A stretch of 64,000 nucleotides of DNA. Origin: Cyanodermella asteris. Lineage: Eukaryota; Ascomycota; Lecanoromycetes; Ostropales; Stictidaceae. Positions 44,208-54,486 of the stretch are shown here, piece by piece. Numbering within the stretch: position 1 is the first letter of the stretch; each line of letters starts with the position of its first letter. The position numbers were made by a program, and so were the translations under genes. The DNA lies in assembly GCA_900618795.1 (NCBI GenBank), contig UYJD01000002.1:301150-365149 (forward strand), given 5' to 3'. The notes below the pieces were generated by a model. That model saw only the letters and a list, made by a program, of their open reading frames with translations, made no database searches and had not been told where the DNA came from.

Positions 44208-47166
44208 ACCGTGAGCGGCGAGGGTGACATTGCACGCCGAGGCAACGCGAACACGCCTACGACGAAGCACGGGTCATCGACAAAGGAACAACTGGGATCA
44301 GTTTGCAGAAACAGCTTGGAGAGCACCGAAAGTCACAAGAACAGCGATCTGATCGACATGTGCAGAACAAGGTTGGGAGGGCGAAGAATGAGGATACTAA
44401 GTGTCGAGATTATCATCAAGTTCCCATATCAGGCTGCTCATATCGATGGACTGGCACTTTGAATTCTCGATGGATTACAGGACTGGCGTTTGGGATCTAC
44501 GAATTGGTTATGGCTGCGACGGGGCGAACGGGGAGTTTCCTGGGGCAGCGTTAGGTCTTGTGGAATCACTGTCTCGTCTGCGACCAGTCTTTCTTGTTTG
44601 CCAACTTCAGCTTTGAATACACTCTTGAGCTTGTGTGTCAAGCCCGTACGAGGCTTGCCAATTTCATGCAGCTGACGTGGCATTGCAGCGGCTTCTTCTT
44701 CAAGCGGTGTTACCTCGAAAACCTTGAAGGGCTTGCATTGCAGCCTGTGTATCTCGCCAGCATTGCCAGTTCCGACATGATAAACTTTGACAGTGGCTTC
44801 AATGACTGGACGTCGGACTCTGTATGCAGTGTGACTTATCCCCAAGTGCGCAAAAACTCAAAAGTAGCAGAGGGGTCAGGATGTGTATATCTCGTCAGGG
44901 TGACCATTTTCTTAGAAAGCTCATTCACGGCTTGTAGGACCCCTCGGTAGCCGATGTGGTGCAACACAACGGAGTCCGAAAGACCCAGGAAGGGCAGCAG
45001 ACTGTAGAGTTGCATGTCTCGCTAGACTTACCATTCCTACCGAGATAATGTCTGGCATCGGCTTCACAACGACTGGATGCAGATATGTAGGCGCCATGTG
45101 GGGTTGCTTGCCCGACACGACTTGGCCAAGCGTCGCAACTCGATGCTGCGATCCCTGCGACTGCAGGAATCATCTCTGACGAAGAGCCATTGTTGGGCTG
45201 CATCGACGACCGACTGGCAGTCTGGACACGGATCATTGTTGATCACGAGGTCGAGAGTAGCTCATCCATGTGGGGCTCATAACGTGATGCCCGTCAAATG
45301 TGAATCGGCATTTTTGTCCAAATGCGGGCAAAGTCGGCGTTCTGGCCAGACATTCGGGCTATAATCTAATCTTCCACTCGCATTTGATGGCCACAAATCG
45401 TGCCGACCGGCCAGACTTTTGCTGCACCTTTTCAACGCAAAGCGTAGATAACAAGCAATGAAGAGGAAATGCATCAGTTTAAACTCACCACGAGCGAGGT
45501 CACGCAAAGGCAGATGATTGCGTCGGACCCGAGAGAACGTTTAACCCCTGCAGGGCCCTGACGGGCGATGCCGTGGAAGGTTCCAATCATTGTGGTAGCG
45601 CACCAGAGGTGAGATCCTTGTTCGTGCACAAGTGATAGATCTGTTCCACGACCTTGGAGCACAGTAGAGCACAATAACCAGAGCACAACCTGTCAGGCAT
45701 TTTGCTCGGCCAGCCTGCATACAGCATACGAACGTTAGTGCCATCATGGTGCATGATCGAGGACACCTGCGGTGGTAGTCAACGCTGCTCTTCATTTCAA
45801 TTTCAACAGCCGCGGCCAGAACCAAGTGGGGCTTCAAATCGGGTTTCATGGCAAGACGACCGGCAGCAGCGCGAGTCGCGTGTTATCAGAATCCGTCATG
45901 GATTCCCCACATGGGTCCAATACAGTCCAGTCCAGACGGCTGGAGAGTTGCTCCGATGGTATGTAGGAGCCTTGCATCACTGCATTCTGTTTTCCCCCTC
46001 GTAATCCCGGCGTCCCTGCAGCGGAAAAGTCGGGTGTGTGCGTGTTTGTGTGTGCAGGCAATGACTTCACTCCGCATTTCAAAGTATGGTCTGACAAGAT
46101 CGGGGTGTTGTCTGCCACGACGGCCCATCTAGAGTCTGGTTGGAGTATATAGAAGCAGGCGGTGAGACCCCGTCTGTGGCAGGCCGAGTCTTGGGTCTTC
46201 TTTCATCATCGTGTCTCTGTAGTAAGCGCACGGTGGCATCGTCAGCGGATTATCAAGCACACGCGACAAAGAGGACAGCCGAAGCCGGCGATTAAAAGCA
46301 AGGGAGCACTCACGCACGCCATTCGAGCTGATGCTGATGGCATAACCAGACTGACCAGCACCGGTCGTCTCGTCCAGTCAGCCCTGAACTGAAGCTATCG
46401 ATCGGCCGTCGCTCTCCAGACTGCGGGATCGTTGGCGTCGCTGCCCACGCCGGTTCCCCCGTGTCCGATTCCGCGTTTGGTGCGGCCAATTGTGATTCGT
46501 GGTCGCGATCGAGCTGCGTTCCGACCGTTGGAGCTTGACAGCTAGTGGAGATTTGTGGGAGCAGCCGCTGCGTCAGATTTCTGATACGCACGGAGGTTGC
46601 TGCTTGTTGTGGGTGAAAAGACTGTTCGGTGGGCGAGCACGCAAGATTTCGTCCTTCTCACATCAGCTATACCGCCTTCATCCTTTCACCACCACCATAA
46701 CCCGAACACACACTTTCTGCCTCCCCTTCTTGACCTTTACTCAGCACGCCATTCTATTTCCCCGCCTCGCCACCGCTCTTCTCTTCTTCCACAAAAAGGC
46801 TTCGAGTCCTCCTTCGCAGCTGCTGTTCCTGCAGATCACACCCCGTTCCCCATCTTAGCATACCATCCTAGATCTGCATGCACCCTCTCGATAAGCTCTT
46901 TGCTCGGATCCTCCTCCTTTGTCCCTCGCCCTTATATACTGGCCCGCACTTTGTCTCTTGACTCGAGGCTCTATACAGACGCGAGCAATACTTCTGTGCT
47001 ACCTTTGACTCTGCTTGTGTAACTGTACCATCTCCTTTGAGACTACCATTACTCTGCTACATCTCCACCTCGAACACTACTTGCCTGCGCTCTGGTGCCA
47101 CAAGGGGTCGCCTAGGCATTGTATACTTCCATTGTCATTGCGGAGAAGAAATTCACATCCCGCACA
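44208..47166. other. Long intergenic region with unassigned frames
   Basis: Almost 3 kb. A minus-strand frame at 44438-44845 (up to 135 codons, only internal ATGs) contains a protein-like stretch, GLTHKLKSVFKAEVGKQERL, and may be a gene relic or an exon of an unmodelled gene. Other minus-strand frames at 45277-45686 are similarly suggestive but unjoinable by eye. The last ~500 bp are pyrimidine-rich and likely promoter and leader of the sulfatase gene. Confidence 0.4.
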
Positions 47167-48915
47167 ATGGCTCCTCACGCCGAGGAACCGTACACCAACG
47201 GCCAAAACGGAACCAATGGCCACAGTGACACTAACGGCACGAACGGAAGCAGCGCTGTCGGTAGAATGGGAGGTCAGCTCTTCTCGAATGGTTTCCGCGG
47301 TGCCGGCCGGCAGGAGCGCTCAGTCCCGGATACGAGACCGAACATCCTTTACATCATGGCAGATCAGATGTCGGCACCTCAGCTGAGCATTCACAACAAA
47401 GACTCCAAAATCAAGACTCCCAACATCGAGAAGCTAGCTTCCGAAGGTGTGGTTTTCGACAGCGCATACTGCAACTCTCCTCTGTGTGCTCCCTCCCGAT
47501 TCTGCATGATCAGCGGCCAGCTCCCCTCGAAGATCGGTGGTTACGACAATGCGTCTACCTTTTCATCCGAAATTCCCACTTACGCCCACTACTTGAGACG
47601 GGAGGGTTATCAGACCGTCTTGGCCGGCAAAATGCACTTTATCGGTCCCGATCAGCTGCACGGCTTCGAGAGCCGTCTGACAACAGACATATACCCCGCA
47701 GACTTTGGCTGGTCGGTCAACTGGGAGGAACCGGAGCTGAGACAGGAATGGTACCATAACATGTCTTCTGTCCGCCAGGCTGGGCCGTGCGTGCGCAGCA
47801 ACCAGCTTGACTTTGACGAGGAGGTCATGTACGAGTCGACAAAGTGGCTCTATCAATATGCACGCCAACCCGAGACTCGCCGGCCATTCTGCTTGACAGT
47901 CTCCATGACCCACCCTCACGACCCATATACAATCACGAAGGATCTGTGGGATTTGTACAAGGACACTGATATCCCTCTGCCTGATGTCAAGATTGCGGAT
48001 GAGGACCAGGACAACCATTCGGCGCGAATTCTGAAGGCTGTCGAGGCGTGGGGCGCCGATCTACCAGACGAGGCGGTAAAGCGCGCTCGCCGTGCCTACT
48101 ACGGCTCCTGCAGCTATATTGACCAGAACATTGGCAAGCTGCGCAAAGTTTTGGAGGACTGCGGGTTGGACGACAACACGATTATCATCTTTGGAGGTGA
48201 CCATGGCGACATGCTCGGCGAGCGAAACCTCTGGTACAAGATGTCATGGTTCGAGGGCAGTTCCCGCATCCCGTTCATATTCCACTACCCCAAGGAATTC
48301 GCCCCGCGCCGTGTCAAGGAATCTGTCAGCTCGATGGACTTGCTACCCACGCTTGTCGACCTGGTAGGTGGACGCCTGGATCCGAGCCTCAGCATCGATG
48401 GACGGAGCTTGTACCCGGCTCTTTTCGGCCAGAGACCTGTTGATGAAGTCTTTGGCGAATACATGGGTGAAGGCACCATCTCGCCGCTCATGATGATTCG
48501 TCGCGGCCGCTACAAGTACGTGACCTGCCTGGCCGACCCGCCTCAACTCTTCGATCTCGAAGCCGATCCGAAAGAGCTGCACAACCTTGCTACAAGCACA
48601 GATCCCACGTATGAAAAGGTGTTCCTGGCGTTCGAAGCTGAGGCCAGAGCGAAGTGGAGCTTGGACACGATTCACGACGATGTGGTTTTGCGTCAGAGAC
48701 AGAGACGACTATGCTGGAGTGCTCTCAGCCAAGGCTTCTTCACCGCCTGGGACTATTCGCCACGACACGATGATGGTACCATGAAGTTCATTAGGAGTAC
48801 TATTCCGTTGGACGATTTGGAGAGGAATGCCAGGTTCCCTGTGGTAGACGCGAATGGAAAGGAGAAGTCGAAGACGGCTTCGTATGTCGGGGCTGCGGGT
48901 GCTGCGAATCAATAA
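47167..48915 (+). CDS. Choline-sulfatase
   Basis: Single exon, 582 aa from ATG at 47167. It hydrolyses choline-O-sulfate to choline and sulfate, releasing stored sulphur, carbon and an osmolyte. The type I sulfatase signature is CNSPLCAPSRFCMISGQ, where Cys107 is the residue converted to formylglycine. Other alkaline-phosphatase-superfamily marks are NILYIMADQM (metal-binding Asp), AGKMHFIGP and GGDHGDMLGER. The C-terminal choline-sulfatase region is visible (RRLCWSALSQGFFTAWDYSP). The first 50 residues are a low-complexity Asn/Gly/Thr extension, with no signal peptide, so it should be cytosolic. Confidence 0.93.
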   Translation: MAPHAEEPYTNGQNGTNGHSDTNGTNGSSAVGRMGGQLFSNGFRGAGRQERSVPDTRPNILYIMADQMSAPQLSIHNKDSKIKTPNIEKLASEGVVFDSAYCNSPLCAPSRFCMISGQLPSKIGGYDNASTFSSEIPTYAHYLRREGYQTVLAGKMHFIGPDQLHGFESRLTTDIYPADFGWSVNWEEPELRQEWYHNMSSVRQAGPCVRSNQLDFDEEVMYESTKWLYQYARQPETRRPFCLTVSMTHPHDPYTITKDLWDLYKDTDIPLPDVKIADEDQDNHSARILKAVEAWGADLPDEAVKRARRAYYGSCSYIDQNIGKLRKVLEDCGLDDNTIIIFGGDHGDMLGERNLWYKMSWFEGSSRIPFIFHYPKEFAPRRVKESVSSMDLLPTLVDLVGGRLDPSLSIDGRSLYPALFGQRPVDEVFGEYMGEGTISPLMMIRRGRYKYVTCLADPPQLFDLEADPKELHNLATSTDPTYEKVFLAFEAEARAKWSLDTIHDDVVLRQRQRRLCWSALSQGFFTAWDYSPRHDDGTMKFIRSTIPLDDLERNARFPVVDANGKEKSKTASYVGAAGAANQ

Positions 48916-50642
48916 TGGAGATAAAATGCAGCGATTGATGTCATGCTTTGGGTTTTGGATTTCAGCGAGGCGTTACGGAGTGCGTATTCGATGCATGAAA
49001 GTCGTTTCAAAAGCATTTGAGCGTGCAGGGTCTCTATTTCAAGGAAACAACGGTGCAGGGGAATGCCGTTATCATCTACACGCGAGGTTGTTTGCTACAG
49101 TGCCCTGTCTTCGCAAGTTACAAGGTTGCCTGAGCGGGTTGGTGCCTGAAATTTTGCCAGACCTACTCCAGCGAATAGTGATAGACGAAATGAACATTCA
49201 CGATATCGAAGAAAATACTCTTTCGTTCGGCTATTAGCTCCATTCGACTGTGCCTGCCCGATGGTTGATTATCCTCAAGGAGAAGCCTCGCCGCTTTCGT
49301 GCGCAGGCCGCTTATGCACAGCGTCCCGTCCACTGTCAGAGGAGAAGATGGGCGATTGTTCGACATTGGTCGGAACGTCTGGGCCACCTTTGGACTGAAA
49401 GCAAATGTTGTGCTGCCGGCATTTCACGCAACCAGCATGATGTGAGAAGATGGCTAGATTTAGGGAGGACATTACGGGTTGGAAGTACAGAGGTCATGCG
49501 TAATCTTCTGGTCTTCATGTATAAGTATATATATACCGCGCGTTTCCAACGTCATCGTAGTCAGGTACCCTCAACAATTGGCATAGAGCTGTGGCTCAGT
49601 CGATCGAACTCCCGGCCTGCCTGGATGCTATTAATGTGAGCGCTTGGCAGCCAATCAATTGTGTGGGGAGCTTCTGTTTGACTGTGAGTGACCTCGCACT
49701 CAGCCTTGCTCAGCCTGAGTTGTGCTCGAAAGCGAAATGCAGGCTCAGAGCAGCCATAGGTTCACGAAATATCCACGCGGTGTACCGTTCATGGACCAAG
49801 CTGCAGAGCTGAGAGCTGATAGTCGGTTATGACACGGCCGGGGCATTGTCCTTGCCATATGTTTGGTCCGTATTCGTTCCTGCTTTGCCGTTGGCAGACA
49901 TCCATTATGCGCAGTCTCAATTTCGGATGAGATGAAAGGCTTCGATTTTGGCTTGTCGGACGCCATCTTGGGTGAAACATGATGCTGTGACACGTCAAGC
50001 TCTCCCATGATCCCTGCACGCTTCCTCACCGCATCGGACTGAGACAACATGGTCTGATGAGTGATCACAGCACATTCATTGTCGTTTTCTGATTTCTGTG
50101 CAATCGTGTCAGCTTGAATGTAGTTGGCTACTAGTGCTAGCTAGCTCCTTCTGGTCGGGCGACGTCCGGTAAGCTGAGTGGCGGGCTGGCATCTGGCAGA
50201 GCACGTCGGCCAGCGTCGATCTGCAATGTCAGTTGGACAAGTTGGAACCGGGAGGATGAGACAAGATGCCCGTGGACAGTTAATCTACAGCACGTGTGAG
50301 GCTGCTTCTGCTTGGATGGACTCGAGGCAGCGCCAAGACCGGTCTTCTCCCCGCCGGTTCGACTCGACTCTCGTTTCCTGTACTTCGTGCTTCCCATCCC
50401 ATCTCATCCCATCTGTCCTCTCCAACAACCTCCCGCCTTTATACCTTCTCCTCCTCCATTGCTGCCTCTCACACCTCGTCACGCCATCAGTAGCTCGAGG
50501 CATGAGCGGCCTCTGTACGAAATGTCGCTGTTAAGAAGCAGACTCGACCGCTACACGCCGCCGCCCAAGCTTCTACGCGCTTTGACCTTGACTGTCACTA
50601 TCACAGAAGATCGCTTCTCGAGAGCTACCGCCAGCTCTGGCG
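48916..50642. other. Intergenic, no gene seen
   Basis: About 1.7 kb. Short random-looking frames; the last 300 bp are CT-rich and likely leader of the kinase gene. Confidence 0.5.
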
Positions 50643-52391
50643 ATGACTTTATCTGAAGAATTTCGAGACAACGGTCGGCCCCCGCCAAGAACACCAACGC
50701 TGACCCTCGATACCGCTTCGGCCACCAGCACCCCACCGTTACAGCAGCATGTTGCTGACAGCGACTACCACGCCGCTGCCGCTGCCGCTGCCTCACAACT
50801 CACCGGCCGTGACGGCGACCTTCCACTGTCCCACCTGAGTATACACGCTGACGGCCGACCTATTCATATACCACATATACCACAAACTGCATCCTCGACT
50901 GGCTCGTCCGTGGCTGGCTCACCTGCCCTGCTCGCCAGCATAACCCCTCTACCTTCGCCTGCTGGTAGCGTCAGCGGATCCCCGATTACGAGGTGCCCTC
51001 CACCCTTGACGCCACTCGGCGAGATCGACGACGCTCCGCTGAGGCCAAAGCACCTTTCACCCGACAAACACCCATTCCCGTCCCCGAAACTGAGGCCGGT
51101 CGGTTCCAATGGATCGATAAAAGTACACAAACGAAGGAGAAGTCGCAGCGAGTATATATCCTCCGATGTCGTGAAGCCATGGCACCATATTACCGTTTCC
51201 GGGTCTCAGACTCCGACCACTGCCGTCTTGCCGGCTCCGGGTTTGCAGAGGGAAGAGTTTCTGGCCGAGAAACGCGGAATCGCCGCGGAACAAAACCCCG
51301 GACAGATGTCAGAAAGCACGGCGTCGACGGGCACAAACGATACTTCCATGACCGAGGAATCGAACTTTGACCCGTCCAATAGCCAGGGAACTGGCGAGTC
51401 GTTCCATGCACAGTCAGTGAGGTCGGGCAAGACACACACGTGGCGCTCGATCCGGCAGCTGGGCACCGGAACGTTCAGTAGGGTAATGCTGGGGACTAGG
51501 GAGCTTAAAGGTCCGCTGATCGAGGAGAGACTGCCCCGGCCCAGCCTAGCTGCGATCAAGATATGCAACCTTGGGCCGGCTGGGGGTGCTGATGAGAAGA
51601 AGATCGAGGTCAGCCTGAAGCGGGAGCTCGACATTCTTGAGGCGATTGACCATCCTAGCCTGATCCACCTCAAAGCTGTGAGCATCGCAGATTCGCGTGC
51701 TTTGCTTGTATTGAACTACTGTCCTGGCGGGGACTTGTTTGAGGTCGCTTCGTCTCGCCAGGATGTGCTGGGCCCCGGCTTCGTCCATCGCGTCTTTGCT
51801 GAATTGGTAGGGGCGGTGAAGTACTTGCACGGGAACTGGATTGTGCATCGCGACATTAAGCTTGAGAATGTCCTTGTCAACGTTCCTCCTACTGAACTCC
51901 AGCACATCACCGACTACGAAAAATATCCGCATTCCGTTGTCACATTGACCGATCTGGGCCTTGGCCGCTTCATCCCAAAACCGCCAGAGAATCCACTCCT
52001 CAGCACGCGATGTGGCAGTGAGGACTACGCCGCTCCAGAACTTCTCATGGGACAAGAGTACGATGGCCGATCGGTTGACGCCTGGGCACTGGGAGTCCTT
52101 CTCTATGCCATGGTCGAGGCTCGATTACCGTTCGACCCCACCCCTGGTGCAAGGCGACAGAGTCCAAAAACCCATCGCATTGCAAGATGTGACTGGTCCT
52201 GGATTAAGCGGGCAGACGCTGACGGGGAGTGGGAAGACGAAAAGGGGAAAGGATTCGAGGGTGCCCGCGACTGCGTGGAGAACTTGCTTGTCAGAGCAAG
52301 AAGTCGTTGGGATGTGGGGAAGTTGAGCCAGAATGACTGGGTCAAGAGTGGGATCCAGGTTGAGAGCTTGACCCAACACACCGTGATCTGA
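50643..52391 (+). CDS. Serine/threonine protein kinase with DLG motif
   Basis: Single exon, 582 aa. Residues 1-260 are disordered and Ser/Pro/Thr-rich with a basic KVHKRRRSRSEY patch. The kinase domain starts near residue 267: glycine loop LGTGTFSRVMLG, lysine in LAAIKIC, catalytic loop VHRDIKLENVLVN (Asp404), and metal-binding TDLGLGRF with DLG (Asp437) in place of DFG. CGSEDYAAPELLMG and DAWALGVLLYAMVEARLPF follow. All catalytic residues are present, so it should be active. It resembles a fungal group near yeast Prr1/Prr2; that placement is from memory and unsure. Pathway unknown. Confidence 0.85.
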   Translation: MTLSEEFRDNGRPPPRTPTLTLDTASATSTPPLQQHVADSDYHAAAAAAASQLTGRDGDLPLSHLSIHADGRPIHIPHIPQTASSTGSSVAGSPALLASITPLPSPAGSVSGSPITRCPPPLTPLGEIDDAPLRPKHLSPDKHPFPSPKLRPVGSNGSIKVHKRRRSRSEYISSDVVKPWHHITVSGSQTPTTAVLPAPGLQREEFLAEKRGIAAEQNPGQMSESTASTGTNDTSMTEESNFDPSNSQGTGESFHAQSVRSGKTHTWRSIRQLGTGTFSRVMLGTRELKGPLIEERLPRPSLAAIKICNLGPAGGADEKKIEVSLKRELDILEAIDHPSLIHLKAVSIADSRALLVLNYCPGGDLFEVASSRQDVLGPGFVHRVFAELVGAVKYLHGNWIVHRDIKLENVLVNVPPTELQHITDYEKYPHSVVTLTDLGLGRFIPKPPENPLLSTRCGSEDYAAPELLMGQEYDGRSVDAWALGVLLYAMVEARLPFDPTPGARRQSPKTHRIARCDWSWIKRADADGEWEDEKGKGFEGARDCVENLLVRARSRWDVGKLSQNDWVKSGIQVESLTQHTVI

Positions 52392-53179
52392 GCCCGGTTA
52401 CCAACGAGAGGCTCCAAAGATTGCCCAGCAGCGGTGCAATTACGGACCGAGACTCGGCAAATGTCGGAAGGTTAGACACGCCCCTAGGAACGGTAAGACG
52501 CGTGTGGTATGTATCCCGTTCTCGCTCTGCTCCATACCTCAAAATTATTGCTTTGCAGAGCATGAAATAAAATAATATCAATGCTGAACTTGAGTTGCAT
52601 ACTGGCCCCTTCCACGTCTTCGAACACACCGTGCGTTACCTTTTCCCCACCTTGTCCTGGATCAATGTCCTAGCTTTTTCTCTATGCTTTCCCAACTTAG
52701 TCTTTTCCGTCAGGGTATGGATTGATTGCTGTTGAACACGACCTGTTCAGCACCGAGGCTGGAATTGCACGCCAGCCAATGGTTCGAACAGAGAGCTGGC
52801 CCACCTTGCTACGACATGGATTACCTGCCAAATCGAAGAAGGAAAACTTGCGGGTTGCCGTTCGCAACACACGAACCGAGAAACTTAAACACACTGGCTG
52901 TTCTCAAGTCAGAAGACCGTCAACTTCTCAGCCCACCACAGCGCAGAGTGTTATCAGTGAGGGCGCAGAGAAAGGACGTTGGTCGATGGTGTTTCATTCG
53001 GAATTCTTACCACGTTGCATGCCTGCAGCTCGCCTTCGCTTACACCAAGGCTGCTTGCTGAGAGTGCCTTCTGTTCTGACGCCAAGACCTCGGGTGGTGG
53101 AGTCTCATTCACACTCAAACATGCGGCCACCCGCGGATACTTTGCAAAGCTCCAATTACGCAAAGGAAGCAAAAGGATA

Positions 53180-53325
53180 CGCGCAGCTCGGGTTGAACCC
53201 GCTGCTTTGTCAGAACATGGAGCAAAAAAGGTATCAATCGGGGTGCCAACTGATCTTCAACCAACTGTACCATTGGTTCAATTGGCCTAGGAGCCTCCAC
53301 GTCCTGATTGATGAAGTTGTCTCCC
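53180..53325. repeat. Diverged direct repeat, copy 1
   Basis: About 145 bp resembling 53414-53560, roughly 80% identical by eye. Shared blocks include GAACATGGAGCAAAAAA, AACTGATCTTCAACCAA and a GGCCTAGGA-to-CCTCCACGTC stretch. Confidence 0.6.
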
Positions 53326-53413
53326 CTCAACGCTTTACAAGTAGCCACTTGAGTGCAGAGCGGTCTTTTGAAGATTTGGAGTTTCGCTGCGAAAGAGCTC
53401 TGAGCAAATTCAT

Positions 53414-53560
53414 ACGCGCAGTTCGAACTGAACCCGCTACCCCGTGAGAACATGGAGCAAAAAATGTGTCAACCAAGATGACAACTGATCTTCAACCAAA
53501 TGTACCACTGGTCATTTGGCCTAGGAACCTCCACGTCTTGGTTGATGTGTTGACTACCTG
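53414..53560. repeat. Diverged direct repeat, copy 2
   Basis: Second copy of the repeat starting at 53180, offset 235 bp, with small indels. It could be a decayed mobile-element fragment or a local duplication. Confidence 0.6.
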
Positions 53561-54486
53561 CAACTCCAACATATGTACCTTGCTTATCACCAGGCACACG
53601 AACTATTCAGCCACCACGCTCCACGACCCATGCAGAGATGTTGGCCAAATATAAACGTGAGCCATGAAGTGACAAGATGTCGCTTTCTTGATCTGTGAGC
53701 AAGGCATGTCCTAACGACTTTTGGACAAGGTGGCGCCTCAGAAACGCCAATGCAGCACTCATTCAAATCTCTACGTCGCGCACTGGGCAGAGCTTCTCTT
53801 GGCCAAATGAACAAGTCCGAACCAAGGTCCACCACTTCTGGTCACGGGCACTAGAGATCTCTGCTTTTACCAAGGACATGAGTGGAGCAACGGCAGTGGC
53901 AGAAGTCCGCTACTGCACATGCTCAACCTGCACAAGGCGCTGCATGAAGTCACAGATTGCTGGTTGCTGTGCCTATTTACAGCTTGATAAATTTCACGTC
54001 AGCTTTTGCTAGGACAATATCATCTCCTCGCTCAATCCACTTGCTGCATGCTCTCAGCCCTTCTCGAAGGATCTTGGTTTTGTGAATTCGTGGCGTCTTC
54101 TACGGCCCGAGGCACTAATCAGGCGACGTGGGAGTGTCGAACCGGCGTGAAAGATGGAGCATTGAGGGTTAAATGGTCCCTTCCATCGAAGCGCATCTCG
54201 GCTAGCTGCGCAGCTGAGCCGGAGCACAGTCGTCAATTCACCAGCAAAATCCTGCCTACCCGACCATGAATCATGCTGTTTATCATTTGTCATGCTGCGC
54301 GCATGCGTTCACTCTCGGCGAAGATCCCTCTGTCGGAAATTCTCTACTAGAGCCCCCGGCTCAGACTTGCATCCTCTCCCTCAATCCCGCCGGCATAACC
54401 ATTCTCCAAAGCTCGATTGGGGCCTGTCTGCTTGGCAATTGAGCAAAACTTGGCCTATTTCACGGAAAGGCCACAAGCATCACAAC

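Larger units (their letters stand above)
52392..54486. other. Intergenic region with a diverged direct repeat
   Basis: About 2.1 kb. A 241-codon plus-strand frame (52722-53447) lies over the repeat and shows no protein features. No gene supported. The last 195 bp may encode an N-terminal extension of the next protein, from an upstream ATG at 54292. Confidence 0.5.

Noticed and set aside
52722-53447. 241-codon plus-strand frame
   Set aside because: It lies over the diverged repeat, changes character along its length and has no recognisable protein features.
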